Shown here: in pieces, positions 53,607 through 62,519 of the stretch
Numbering within the stretch: position 1 is the first letter of the stretch
Layout of the letters: the number at the start of each line of letters is the position of its first letter
Source of the DNA: Bacilli bacterium
GTDB taxonomy: Bacteria > Bacillota_I > Bacilli_A > RFN20 > CAG-826
Direction of reading: 5' to 3'
Assembly (NCBI GenBank): GCA_024408655.1
Contig: JAKSUV010000001.1
Coordinates: forward strand, 193,544 to 257,543
Length of the DNA: 64,000 bases
Made by a program: the position numbers and the translations under genes
The notes under the pieces: generated by a model
What the model was told of the DNA's origin: nothing
Databases searched by the model: none
The model's input: the letters and a program-made list of their open reading frames with translations, nothing else

Positions 53607-54707
53607 TTAACTTAACTTTTGGGTTAATTTAAATTCAACATCGCTTTTATATTGACTAGCGCTACTGACGCTTGCTAATTTCTTAATTACTTTCGTGGTT
53701 GCATTCGTCTCGTCTAATAGTTCGGCTAATTTATTAGCATCCACACCATCATAGTTATAACGAAGGAGCATTTTCTTGGCTTTCTTATCGTATTTCACCG
53801 CAATCCGGATAATAAATTTTCTTTCGGTAGCTTTAAGTAAGATCGAGTTAAATGTTTCATCAAGTAATTGGACCATCGTGGTAATCGTTTTCTTACCAAT
53901 ATAGTTCGCGTTTAAGAAGGAAAGCATTGATTTATTAATGGTCTTATAGTCATAAGAACGATCCATAATTTGGTAATCCCAACTTTGGGTATGGAAAATA
54001 AATTCTTTGGTCCGTTCGTTCTTGGGGTGTTCAAAGATTTGATTAGGTGTCCCTTCTTCACATACCATTCCATCATCCACAAAAACCACCCGGGTTGAGA
54101 CTTTCTTGGCGAAGTCTTTTTCGTGGGTAACGATAAGAATGGTGATACCGGTTTTCGCTAAACTAGTAATCACATTTAAAACTTCTAAGACTAGTGAGGA
54201 GTCAAGGGCGCTTGTCGGTTCATCAAAAAGAATTACTTCTGGATCCATCGCAAGCGTCCGCGCAATCGCAATCCGTTGTTTTTGCCCACCGCTTAATTCA
54301 TCAGGATAGGCAAAGCGTTTATCATATAAGTCCACTTGGCGTAATAATTTAACCGCTTTATCGTAAGCTTCTTGGCGGCTCCGTTTTAATAACGTAGTTT
54401 GTGGCTTCATGACGTTTTCAATCACCGAATAATGGTTAAAGAGGTTAAAGTTTTGAAACACCATTCCAACCTTCCGGCGGTAGAGCGCTTTTTTAAAGCG
54501 CCGGGCCAGAATATTTTGTCCCTTATAAAGGATTTCTCCACCGGTAGGTGTTTCCAGTAGATTAATACAACGGAGTAAAGTTGATTTACCCGTACCCGAT
54601 GGACCAATAATTGAAATAACCTCTCCTTGGTTAATCTTAAGATTAATATCCCTTAATGGAGTGTATTGGCCATACTTCTTATTTAAATGTTTAATCTCAA
54701 TTATCAT
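53607..54707 (-). CDS. polar amino acid ABC transporter ATPase with C-terminal extension
   Basis: Residues 1-~240 are a GlnQ/HisP-type ATPase: Walker [25 protein letters not shown], signature [17 protein letters not shown], Walker [14 protein letters not shown], and the [12 protein letters not shown]-loop. About 125 residues are added at the C-terminus (normal GlnQ is ~240). I do not recognise them with certainty; the pattern [24 protein letters not shown]...YNYDG and the later GxxxI-like helix vaguely recall a GHKL/anti-sigma ATPase fold. The start overlaps the end of the binding-protein/permease gene by 11 bases. It supplies energy for amino-acid uptake. Confidence 0.9.
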   Translation of the reverse strand: MIIEIKHLNKKYGQYTPLRDINLKINQGEVISIIGPSGTGKSTLLRCINLLETPTGGEILYKGQNILARRFKKALYRRKVGMVFQNFNLFNHYSVIENVMKPQTTLLKRSRQEAYDKAVKLLRQVDLYDKRFAYPDELSGGQKQRIAIARTLAMDPEVILFDEPTSALDSSLVLEVLNVITSLAKTGITILIVTHEKDFAKKVSTRVVFVDDGMVCEEGTPNQIFEHPKNERTKEFIFHTQSWDYQIMDRSYDYKTINKSMLSFLNANYIGKKTITTMVQLLDETFNSILLKATERKFIIRIAVKYDKKAKKMLLRYNYDGVDANKLAELLDETNATTKVIKKLASVSSASQYKSDVEFKLTQKLS

Positions 54708-57102
54708 CGGTCTTTATCCCTCGTATAATTCGTTTTTGACTCCGGTGTTTTGGATCGGTGGAGAAGTTAATGCGGTTGACAATAAATTCGAAGAGTAGCG
54801 CAAAGAGAATATAAATAATTGCCACCGCAATTAACGGGAAGAAGGCTTCGAAGGTTTGGTTACGAATAATATCAGCGATCTTAGTTAAATCTTGAACCGC
54901 GACATAACCAACGATTGAAGTTGATTTAATTAAAGAAGTAATCGCGGACTTATAACCAGGTAAAGACTGTTTCGCCGCTTGGGGTAAGATAATCTTCATA
55001 AAGGTGGTCCGCCGTTTATAACCTAACGCGGTCGCGGCTTCTTCTTGTCCTTTATCAACCGTCGCTACGCCTTGTCCTAGTAAGGAGAAGACGGAACAAG
55101 CAAAGAGGAGCGAGAAGACAACCATCGAGACAATTAATCCTTCAATTTGGACATTCCTAAAGATAACGTAGAAGAAGATCATAAGCGTAACAACTTCAGG
55201 GAGTCCAGTTAATAGCCACGACACCGCGCCTAAGAGCTTATCAAGTAGCTTTAAGTTCGTCGCTCTTAATAATAAGAAGAGTAAGAAACCAATGATTGTA
55301 CCACCCGCAATTGAGGCAATCACAATTAAGAAGGTATTAAGAATACCTTGTAAGAATAACTTATACCGTCCTTCTTCAATAAAGGTGGAATAGAAAGCAT
55401 CAACAATCTTTTGCCAAAAACTACGGTTATCGGAGAAGGTCTTGTTTAAGACCACACCAATTACTTTGCTTTCTGAAGTGGAGGTAGAGAAAACAATGCC
55501 GCTAGTAGTAACACCGGTTAAAGAACCGCCGCCAATAGAAAGTCCTGTATCGTCGGTTGTCACTTTACTAATGACGGTATCAAACCCAGCTTCTTTTTCC
55601 TCCTTGATGTTATAGCCACACTTCTTAGCAAATAACCTAAGCAAATCAATTTCATATCCAGAGAATTCTTTTTTTTCAGGACTATAGTAATCGTATGGTA
55701 AAGAATCTGCCGGTGTGTAATAAATAAGTTGTTCACCATTAGGGTTATATGGTAAAGGCTCGGCTTGTGGTAGATTTTTCGCATTATCTAGACTCAGCCA
55801 TTTATGTTGTAAAGCCTTTATTTCTTCTTGATACTTTGAATCTTTAAAGAATGCGTTAAATTCATCACAAATTTTTCTACCGGTTGCGTTGCTATTAAAT
55901 GCAAATGATGTTTCGGCAGTAATCTCTTCAGGAAAACTATCAAATAGTGTCTTGAAATCATTGCCAAGTAGGCTGGCTTCAACTTCGGTAGTGAAGAAGG
56001 CATCAATTTTATTAGAACGAGCCGCGGCAATACAATCGGTGGTCGAGTTATATACATAGTATTGAGCGTTAGGTAATTCATTTTTCACGTCATTAGCGAA
56101 TAATGAGTTAGGTTTAATGCCAATCCGTCGATTGTAATCATTTAATTGACTAAGACTATGAATTTGATCATCAGGAGTTTTGACCACAAAACGCACGCCA
56201 TTAGTATCAAGGATAGGGTTCGAAGAAAAAATACATTCCTCATCGGATTTATGCCGTATCCAAGAATCACGATGTGGAATACAACCAATTAGTAGAGAAC
56301 GATCTTGAAAGTCTGTATTCCAAATTTTTTGCCTAAAGTCAAAAATTTTGTCATCTTTCGTTTGACCCGATACAGTGGAGTATTCCGTCGAATCAAGAGC
56401 GTACACGGGTTCTCCATCTCGGTGATTTTCGTTATGATAGTTAATAGCGTTTATTAGCAAATCATATTCAAAACCAGTTAAATTGTCGCCTTCGTCTTTA
56501 TAACACATAGGCGGACATTCGGGGTCATAGTAGACTTTTAACTTAATTGGGTTAGGCCCAGCATCTTTTATGTCAGTTAGTGTTTTAGTGCTATTAACAT
56601 CAAACCATTTCGTTTTCAATGATTGAATAGTTTGACTTTTGTTGAGATAATCAATCGCGCTATTTAAATGATTTTCAAGGTCATAAGGTTCTGAATAAGA
56701 AGTAGGGCGACAGAAAGCAAGGGCATATCCAAAATCGCTGTCACCATATGAATGAATTAATTGATTGAGGCTAGTTATATTTGGCGAATTATTGATGAGA
56801 TATTCAGCAATTGGATAATCAGCAATAAAACCATCCAGTTTTCCATTTTTTACATCCTCGATGGCGGCCTGATGGCCTCTTTCATCGTTATCGTATTCAT
56901 GCCAATGAGGGAAAACAAATTGTCTTGATTTTTGGGCTGCTTCTTTATCGGATTTATCAAAAAAACCAATTTCAGCGTCGTGGTAGTCAGATATTTCATT
57001 TTTTGTTTCTGTTCGTGTGCAACTAGTGAGCCCAAATAAAATAGGCACAGCGGCAAATATTGATAAAAGGAAGAATGCACTTTTTTTCTTGGCCTTTTTC
57101 AT
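54697..57102 (-). CDS. polar amino acid ABC transporter: split plus complete binding domains fused to permease
   Basis: About 801 residues. A lipoprotein-type signal (lipobox LTSC) leads into three SBP_bac_3-type segments and a HisM-type permease. Residues ~42-170 look like only the second lobe plus tail of a binding protein ([27 protein letters not shown]...LKTKWF). Residues ~188-452 form a complete binding protein ([37 protein letters not shown]). Residues ~467-563 look like only a first lobe ([30 protein letters not shown]). The permease (~585-785) has the [25 protein letters not shown] coupling loop. Start ATG 57102 has GTGAG close upstream; GTG 57108 is an alternative. Confidence 0.85.
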   Translation of the reverse strand: MKKAKKKSAFFLLSIFAAVPILFGLTSCTRTETKNEISDYHDAEIGFFDKSDKEAAQKSRQFVFPHWHEYDNDERGHQAAIEDVKNGKLDGFIADYPIAEYLINNSPNITSLNQLIHSYGDSDFGYALAFCRPTSYSEPYDLENHLNSAIDYLNKSQTIQSLKTKWFDVNSTKTLTDIKDAGPNPIKLKVYYDPECPPMCYKDEGDNLTGFEYDLLINAINYHNENHRDGEPVYALDSTEYSTVSGQTKDDKIFDFRQKIWNTDFQDRSLLIGCIPHRDSWIRHKSDEECIFSSNPILDTNGVRFVVKTPDDQIHSLSQLNDYNRRIGIKPNSLFANDVKNELPNAQYYVYNSTTDCIAAARSNKIDAFFTTEVEASLLGNDFKTLFDSFPEEITAETSFAFNSNATGRKICDEFNAFFKDSKYQEEIKALQHKWLSLDNAKNLPQAEPLPYNPNGEQLIYYTPADSLPYDYYSPEKKEFSGYEIDLLRLFAKKCGYNIKEEKEAGFDTVISKVTTDDTGLSIGGGSLTGVTTSGIVFSTSTSESKVIGVVLNKTFSDNRSFWQKIVDAFYSTFIEEGRYKLFLQGILNTFLIVIASIAGGTIIGFLLFLLLRATNLKLLDKLLGAVSWLLTGLPEVVTLMIFFYVIFRNVQIEGLIVSMVVFSLLFACSVFSLLGQGVATVDKGQEEAATALGYKRRTTFMKIILPQAAKQSLPGYKSAITSLIKSTSIVGYVAVQDLTKIADIIRNQTFEAFFPLIAVAIIYILFALLFEFIVNRINFSTDPKHRSQKRIIRGIKTDDN

Positions 57103-57193
57103 ACTCACATTATTTTAAAATAAAAGACGATAAATGTAAATTTTAAATATTTTATTTAAAAAATAATAGTATTTTGATACATAATATTAGATT

Positions 57194-57202
57194 TGCTATA
57201 AT
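57194..57202 (+). promoter_or_regulatory. extended -10 promoter of LRR lipoprotein
   Basis: TGCTATAAT, six bases (CAAAAC) before the GTG start at 57209; leaderless geometry. Confidence 0.65.
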
Positions 57203-57208
57203 CAAAAC

Positions 57209-58009
57209 GTGAAAAAAATTGTTACAGTTATTTCCTTTCTTCCGTGTTTTTTGTTTGCTTTTTCTTGTGGCAATGGGCAAGATCCCGGACCAATCGATTG
57301 CAAAGATTTATGTTTTACCGCCGTTTGTGATTATAGCGATGGCGTGAGCATAGGATGGAAAACTAATAGTGACAATCTTACTTCACAATTAGAAAAGACT
57401 ATTCAAATTTCTGTTGATGGGCGTGATTGGCATACTTGGGATGGCGATCCTGACACTACTGATTTTATGTTTCCGATGAAAGCGGGCGAAAAGTTTTATA
57501 TCCGCAATACCAGCAAAACTCTCTCGCTATCGCAAGACGAATATTTTTATTTTGAATTTAAAGAACAAGGACATAATGATAGATTTTGGGATATTAGTGG
57601 AGATATCCGTAGTTTAATTAATTACGCTGATGAAATTCCAGAATACAGCTTTTGTAATCTTTTTGGATTCGAATATACAGCCGGTGAAGGATTTAATGTT
57701 CGCGATGCTTCACAATTGTTACTTCCAACGGATAAACTTTCTAAGGGATGTTACCAAGCAATGTTTTATGGTTGTTACGATTTAACTAAAGCGCCTTCAT
57801 TGCCCGCCACTAAATTGGCAGACTATTGCTACAATAATATGTTCTATGGTTGCAGATCACTTAAAGTTAACGAAAACGGAACAGGCACAGAGATTTTTAC
57901 TTGTCCTTCTACTGACAATCTCACCGATCCGGTAACAGATATGTTTACTGGCACTACTGGTGATTTTACCAGCACGCCGACCACAGGTAATACATATAAT
58001 TATTATTAA
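57209..58009 (+). CDS. lipoprotein with C-terminal Cys-rich leucine-rich-type repeats
   Basis: A 266-residue lipoprotein starting at GTG 57209 (signal ends FAFSC). The middle is beta-rich (TIQISVDGRDWHTWDGDPDT). Residues ~190-230 carry two copies of a CYxxMFYGCxxL repeat (CYQAMFYGCYDLTKAP; CYNNMFYGCRSLKVN) as found in BspA/DUF285-like surface proteins of gut bacteria, but with few repeats. The tail is Thr-rich. Probably cell-surface displayed; ligand unknown. There is no Shine-Dalgarno sequence and the -10 is six bases away. Confidence 0.72.
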   Translation: MKKIVTVISFLPCFLFAFSCGNGQDPGPIDCKDLCFTAVCDYSDGVSIGWKTNSDNLTSQLEKTIQISVDGRDWHTWDGDPDTTDFMFPMKAGEKFYIRNTSKTLSLSQDEYFYFEFKEQGHNDRFWDISGDIRSLINYADEIPEYSFCNLFGFEYTAGEGFNVRDASQLLLPTDKLSKGCYQAMFYGCYDLTKAPSLPATKLADYCYNNMFYGCRSLKVNENGTGTEIFTCPSTDNLTDPVTDMFTGTTGDFTSTPTTGNTYNYY

Positions 58010-58012
58010 TAA

Positions 58013-58036
58013 CAAAAACCAACTAGTTGTTTTTTA
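58013..58036. terminator. probable bidirectional terminator
   Basis: CAACTAGTTG palindrome (58020-58029) flanked by A5 on the left and T6 on the right, between the convergent lipoprotein and aldehyde dehydrogenase genes. The stem core is AT-rich, so it is a moderate candidate. Confidence 0.55.
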
Positions 58037-58048
58037 TTAGTAATTAAC

Positions 58049-59455
58049 TTACTTAATAAAACGTTTTAAGAAGTCTTTCTTCTTTTTGCTATATGGATGT
58101 TGTCGCATTGGTAAATTTAATTTTGTTTTACCAAATAAAACGGTGGATGGGTGAGTGAATTCTCTAAAGCCCCAAACACCATGATAGCAACCCATACCCG
58201 AATGACCAGTGCCACCAAAAGGCGCACCTTTAACCACCATATGCATAATGACTTCGTTCACACAGCCACCGCCATATTGTTGAGTGGACATGGTTTTTCT
58301 TGCCCAGCTCATATCCTTCGTAAATAAATATAAGGCTAAGCCATGTTCACGACGGGCAATCGTATTTAATAATTGATCAACTTCGTTATCTTTATAAGTG
58401 ACGATTGGAAGTAAGGGTGAGAAGAGTTCGTGATTCACAATCTTTTCATCAATCTTCACTGGATAGATAATCGTGGGGCTATATTTACAAGTTTCGGGAT
58501 CCCCTTCGCCACCAAAGACAATGCGGTCACGATATTCTTCCGCTTCTTTGGCGCAATAATCATAAGCGCCCCGCGTAATTAACTTCGCGTATTCCGGATT
58601 TTTAAACGCTTGCTCACCAATTTGACTAATAAACGCTTGCTTTAAGACTTTAATAAATTTATCGGCAACTTCTTCCGCCACGGCAATTTGGTTAATGTTG
58701 ATACAAATTTGGCCGCTGTTACAAATCTTAAAGAAGGCAATCTTCTTCGCCGCATCTAATAAATCAGCGTCTTTCCGAATAATACACCAGTTCCCGGTTT
58801 CGCCACCTAACTCTAAAGTAACCGGAGTTAAATTCTTCGCGGCACACTCCATCACGTGAACGCCAATGCGTGGAGAGCCAGTATAGAAAATCTTATCGAA
58901 GCGTTCGTTTAAGCAGAAATCAGCGACATCGTGACCACCATCAACGACACTGATGTAGTGATCAGGAAAAGTCGCGGCAATAATCTTTTGTAAACAAGCG
59001 GTTGAGGCCTTTGATTTACTTGAACATTTAATGACCGCGGTATTACCACCCGCAATCGCGGGGATTAAAACACCAACGGATAATAAGAAGGGGAAGTTAA
59101 ATGGTGCCACGATTAAAGAGACACCATAAGGCATCTTATAGATTTTGGTCATGGTGGAAGGGAAACACGCAATCCCAGAACGTAAGCGTTCGGGGCGTGC
59201 CCATTTCTTTAGTCCACGAATTGTTTCGTTTAATTCGAGGATGACTGGTCCAATATCACATAAGTAGGCTTCCGTATCACAACGCCCTAAATCTTCGTGT
59301 AAGGCTTGTTCAATTTCACTTTGATATTTAATGAGCATATTTTTTAACTTGAGTAATTGCGCTTTCCGAAATGCGATACTTAAGGTTTTACCCGTTAAAA
59401 AATATTCTCTTTGTTTTGTGACTAGCGCGTGAACGCTTTCTTTACTCCATTCCAT
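58049..59455 (-). CDS. aldehyde dehydrogenase (YwdH/fatty-aldehyde type)
   Basis: A 468-residue NAD(P)-dependent aldehyde dehydrogenase. Landmarks: VIVAPFNFPFLLSVG (PWNFP-like), IKCSSKSKAS, FYTGSPRIGVHV, the glutamate motif TLELGGE, and the catalytic cysteine in FFKICNSGQICI. The C-terminal GGGCVNEVIMHMV, GGTGHSGMGCYHG and EFTHPSTVLF match the class 3-like, membrane-associated group lacking the N-terminal extension. AGAGGT precedes the ATG. Single gene; aldehyde substrate not determinable. Confidence 0.92.
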   Translation of the reverse strand: MEWSKESVHALVTKQREYFLTGKTLSIAFRKAQLLKLKNMLIKYQSEIEQALHEDLGRCDTEAYLCDIGPVILELNETIRGLKKWARPERLRSGIACFPSTMTKIYKMPYGVSLIVAPFNFPFLLSVGVLIPAIAGGNTAVIKCSSKSKASTACLQKIIAATFPDHYISVVDGGHDVADFCLNERFDKIFYTGSPRIGVHVMECAAKNLTPVTLELGGETGNWCIIRKDADLLDAAKKIAFFKICNSGQICININQIAVAEEVADKFIKVLKQAFISQIGEQAFKNPEYAKLITRGAYDYCAKEAEEYRDRIVFGGEGDPETCKYSPTIIYPVKIDEKIVNHELFSPLLPIVTYKDNEVDQLLNTIARREHGLALYLFTKDMSWARKTMSTQQYGGGCVNEVIMHMVVKGAPFGGTGHSGMGCYHGVWGFREFTHPSTVLFGKTKLNLPMRQHPYSKKKKDFLKRFIK

Positions 59456-59499
59456 AAAAAAATACCTCTTGTTTAATTATACTGATAAGTAACACTAAA

Positions 59500-59527
59500 T
59501 AAAAGAAAAAGCACTGTTTACAGTGCT
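59500..59527 (-). terminator. terminator of tRNA-Gly
   Basis: On the minus strand, AGCACTG and CAGTGCT pair across a four-base loop, followed by TTTTTCTTTT, 12 bases after the tRNA-Gly CCA end. Confidence 0.85.
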
Positions 59528-59538
59528 ATAATGCTAAT

Positions 59539-59612
59539 TGGAGCAGGTGACGGGAATCGGACCCGCATAACTACCTTGGCAAGGTAGTGTTCTACCACTG
59601 AACTACACCTGC
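59539..59612 (-). tRNA. tRNA-Gly (anticodon GCC), CCA encoded
   Basis: Read on the minus strand: acceptor GCAGGTG/CACCTGC, D-arm with TTCAGTGGTAGAA, anticodon loop TTGCCAA (GCC), stem CTACC/GGTAG, T-loop GTCCGATTC, discriminator T, then CCA at 59541-59539. It has its own promoter and terminator. Confidence 0.95.
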
Positions 59613-59629
59613 AAATTGAGTGCCGTATT

Positions 59630-59658
59630 ATTATAAATAAACTAAAATCAGTATTCAA
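59630..59658 (-). promoter_or_regulatory. promoter of tRNA-Gly
   Basis: Minus strand TTGAAT (59658-59653), 17-base spacer, TATAAT (59635-59630), 17 bases before the mature tRNA 5' end. It overlaps the region upstream of gltX on the other strand. Confidence 0.8.
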
Positions 59659-59660
59659 GT

Positions 59661-59666
59661 TAAAAT
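59661..59666 (+). promoter_or_regulatory. -10 box of gltX
   Basis: TAAAAT, six bases before ATG 59673. No Shine-Dalgarno sequence and no clear -35; leaderless geometry as elsewhere in the window. Confidence 0.45.
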
Positions 59667-59672
59667 AAATGT

Positions 59673-61337
59673 ATGGACAAACTAGTTGAATTAGCGGAAT
59701 TAATGTTTCCTGAGATTAAAGAAACGATTGGGGATTTAGAAGCCAAGTACCCGCCCCGGAATTTAATTCCGTCCGCGGAAGTGACCCGTTTTGCGCCTTC
59801 CCCAACCGGCTATCTTCATACCGGAAGTCTATTTACTTCGCTTGTTAGTTATTCATTAGCGAAATCAACGAAAGGTGTCTTTTTTCTTCGCTTAGAAGAT
59901 ACCGACACTAAACGCGAAATTAAAGGTGCGGGGGAAATGCTTCTCCGTGAATTAAAGAATTTTAAGATTGTGCCCGATGAAGGTTATGCGGGTGATGATG
60001 TTGATAAAGGGATCTTAGGTCCTTACATGCAATCCCGCCGGGCCAAGATTTATAAAATTGTCATTAAAGAATTAGTGAAAAAAGGTTTAGCCTATCCTTG
60101 TTTCTGTACGCCTGAAGAATTAGAAGAAATTCGTGAGGTCCAAGAAGCGAGTAAACAAATCCCGGGTTATTATGGTAGCTATGCTAAATGTCGCTATTTA
60201 ACTCCGGATGAAGCTATTAATCTAGTTAAAAGTGGGAAACCTTATGTTGTCCGGTTTAAAAGTCATGGTAACCACAATAATAAGATTCGGGTGCATGACG
60301 AAATTCGGGGTGATATTGATATCGCCGAGAACGATATTGATGTCGTCATCTTAAAAAGCGATGGTCTACCTACTTATCACTTCGCGCACGTCGTCGATGA
60401 TCACTTTATGGGTACGACCACGGTCACTAGAGGTGAAGAATGGATATCATCTTTACCAATTCATGTCGAAATGTTTAAGGCACTTAATTGGCGGTTACCT
60501 AAATACGCGCATCTCCCCTTAATCCAAAAACTTGATAATGGCAATAAACGGAAATTAAGTAAACGGAAAGATCCAGAAGCAGCGGTGAACTTCTTCTTTG
60601 AACAAGGTTATCCCGTGGAAGGCGTATTAATTTACTTAATGAGTATCGCTAATTCTAACTTTGAACAATGGACGCTTGAAAATAAGTCATTTGATTTAAG
60701 TAAATTTAAATTCTCCTTAAGTAAGATGAGCCTTGATGGTGCCTTATTTGATTTAAATAAATTAGCCTATTTTGCGAAAGAATTCTTAGCTACTCTCTCC
60801 GCGCAAGAGATGAGTAAGCGGGCATTAGAGTACGCGAATAAATATCAACCCGCTTTAGCGGATTTAATTAAACGCGATGAAGCCTATTTCACTAAAATTA
60901 TGAATATTGAACGTGATAAAGAAAACCCAAGAAAAGACTATGCGAAGTTCTCGGATATTTATCCGATTGTTCGTTTCTTCTATGATGATGAATATCAAAA
61001 GATCATTCAAAACGGTTACCCATTTAATCCGAATATTAAGCGTGAACTAATTGCTCAAGTTCTCACCGACTTTATTAAGAGTAATGATTATTCGTTAAAC
61101 GAAGCGGATTGGTTTAACAGTCTTAAAGCATTAGGCGCTAAATATGGCTTTGCCGCGAACCGAAAAGATTATAAAGCGAATCCTAGTCAATATGTTGGGA
61201 TGGTGAGTGATGTCGCGGAAATGCTTCGGATTGCCTTAACAGGCAATAAAAATTCACCGAACCTTTATTACATCCTCCATATTTTAAGTAAAGAAACTAT
61301 CGAAAATAGAATTAAAAAAGCAATTGGCGTAAAATAA
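59673..61337 (+). CDS. gltX: glutamyl-tRNA synthetase (variant with N-terminal extension)
   Basis: A 554-residue class I synthetase charging tRNA-Glu. HIGH-type motif in RFAPSPTGYLHTGSLF near residue 50, FLRLEDTDTKRE, GLPTYHFAHVVDDHFMG, RGEEWISSLPIH, and KRKLSKRKD as the KMSKS equivalent. It has ~38 residues before the first motif (LAELMFPEIKETIGDLEAKYPPRNL), whereas standard GltX begins at RFAPSPTG, and is longer than the usual ~480. A related long form exists in some Clostridia, from memory. A tRNA-Glu gene follows eight bases after the stop. Confidence 0.93.
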   Translation: MDKLVELAELMFPEIKETIGDLEAKYPPRNLIPSAEVTRFAPSPTGYLHTGSLFTSLVSYSLAKSTKGVFFLRLEDTDTKREIKGAGEMLLRELKNFKIVPDEGYAGDDVDKGILGPYMQSRRAKIYKIVIKELVKKGLAYPCFCTPEELEEIREVQEASKQIPGYYGSYAKCRYLTPDEAINLVKSGKPYVVRFKSHGNHNNKIRVHDEIRGDIDIAENDIDVVILKSDGLPTYHFAHVVDDHFMGTTTVTRGEEWISSLPIHVEMFKALNWRLPKYAHLPLIQKLDNGNKRKLSKRKDPEAAVNFFFEQGYPVEGVLIYLMSIANSNFEQWTLENKSFDLSKFKFSLSKMSLDGALFDLNKLAYFAKEFLATLSAQEMSKRALEYANKYQPALADLIKRDEAYFTKIMNIERDKENPRKDYAKFSDIYPIVRFFYDDEYQKIIQNGYPFNPNIKRELIAQVLTDFIKSNDYSLNEADWFNSLKALGAKYGFAANRKDYKANPSQYVGMVSDVAEMLRIALTGNKNSPNLYYILHILSKETIENRIKKAIGVK

Positions 61338-61345
61338 TATCACCC

Positions 61346-61421
61346 GGTCCCATGGTCAAGCGGTTCAAGACGCAACCCTCTCAAGGTTGAATCACGGGTT
61401 CGATTCCCGTTGGGATCACCA
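61346..61421 (+). tRNA. tRNA-Glu (anticodon CTC), CCA encoded
   Basis: Acceptor GGTCCCA/TGGGATC, D-arm TGGTCAAGCGGTTCAAGA, anticodon stem CAACC/GGTTG with loop CTCTCAA (CTC at 61380-61382), T-arm ACGGG/CCCGT with GTTCGATT, discriminator A, then CCA at 61419-61421. Placed directly after the synthetase that charges it, without a terminator on either side. Confidence 0.95.
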
Positions 61422-61433
61422 ACTTATCAATTT

Positions 61434-62519
61434 ATGAAGAAAAGAGAAATTTCACCATCGGTCACTCGTCAATTACAAATTTTAAGTGACCACTACGACA
61501 TCGATGAAGAGCACAAAATTATCACCGTGGTGTTTTTCTTTGAGGACATTAGTGAAGTCCTTAATCCTCATTTAGCGGAAAATAAACTACCGCAGTTTAA
61601 CCACGAATTCGTTGAAGAGATTAACGATATTCTTGATACTTTCCCGCTTGGCTATAAAGCAGATATTAAGATTAACGCGGATAACTTACGAGGCTATAAG
61701 CCAGAAGACTTATTAACTTCGTTACGTCATTCACTTGAACTTTATCGCTATGTGAGTAAGCGCGAAGGGGCGAAAAATTTCGTGCTCGCGATGATTATGA
61801 TGGGCATTGGTATCTTCGCTCTCTTTATGATGGTGCTCTCCGAACAACATCAGTGGTTTGAAGACGAAACGATTCGGACGCTGGTGACTGAGATTATTGA
61901 TATTATTGCCTGGGTCTTTGTTTGGGAAGCCGTGACAATGATTATGTTAAACCCAAGCGAATACCGTTCAATTTCCGTCAAACTAATTACGAAAATTAAC
62001 ACCATTAGTGTAACCTCTTTACGAAAGCACGCGGAGATTACCGCTGCGGATATGCTTGATCACTATGTGGATGATAAATCATATATTAAAGCGGGTAACT
62101 CTTGCTTATTAATTGGTGGTGTAGCGCTAGCCGCCCTCGCCATTCCAAACGCAATTCGCTCAATGATTAACGCCTACCATGGTGAGTACGGAACTGGAAC
62201 CGATCTAGCTTTCGCTATGTCACTAGCGGTTATCTTTGCGTTACTTTGTTTAGCCTCTGGCATCATCGCGATTATGAGTTACTTAACGGGTAAACGTCGT
62301 TATTACATTACCGCGCGAATCTTAATTCCTTTAACTTTAGCGTTTAACATTGCGATTGTGGTTTCTTTAGCCTATTGGATTGCCCGTGGTGTTTATTCTT
62401 ATTCAATTATCATTACGCGGTGTTTTGAATTAGTCTTGTCACTCCTTTGCGGAATCGGTTTAATCTTAAAAAGACGTAGTAAACCTCATGCCACAAATAA
62501 CGAAAATCCCTTATCGTAA
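61434..62519 (+). CDS. integral membrane protein of unknown function
   Basis: 361 residues from ATG 61434; an earlier in-frame ATG would lie within tRNA-Glu. A cytoplasmic N-terminal ~115 residues (EEHKIITVVFFFEDISEVLNP, LPLGYKADIKINAD-like) precedes about seven hydrophobic segments, including MIMMGIGIFALFMMVL, LIGGVALAALAIPNAI and LAVIFALLCLASGIIAIM. The motif VWEAVTMIMLNPSEYR lies between helices. I recognise no family. It is followed by an overlapping hydrolase gene (32 bases). Its mRNA could be made by processing of the tRNA-Glu transcript. Confidence 0.7.
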   Translation: MKKREISPSVTRQLQILSDHYDIDEEHKIITVVFFFEDISEVLNPHLAENKLPQFNHEFVEEINDILDTFPLGYKADIKINADNLRGYKPEDLLTSLRHSLELYRYVSKREGAKNFVLAMIMMGIGIFALFMMVLSEQHQWFEDETIRTLVTEIIDIIAWVFVWEAVTMIMLNPSEYRSISVKLITKINTISVTSLRKHAEITAADMLDHYVDDKSYIKAGNSCLLIGGVALAALAIPNAIRSMINAYHGEYGTGTDLAFAMSLAVIFALLCLASGIIAIMSYLTGKRRYYITARILIPLTLAFNIAIVVSLAYWIARGVYSYSIIITRCFELVLSLLCGIGLILKRRSKPHATNNENPLS

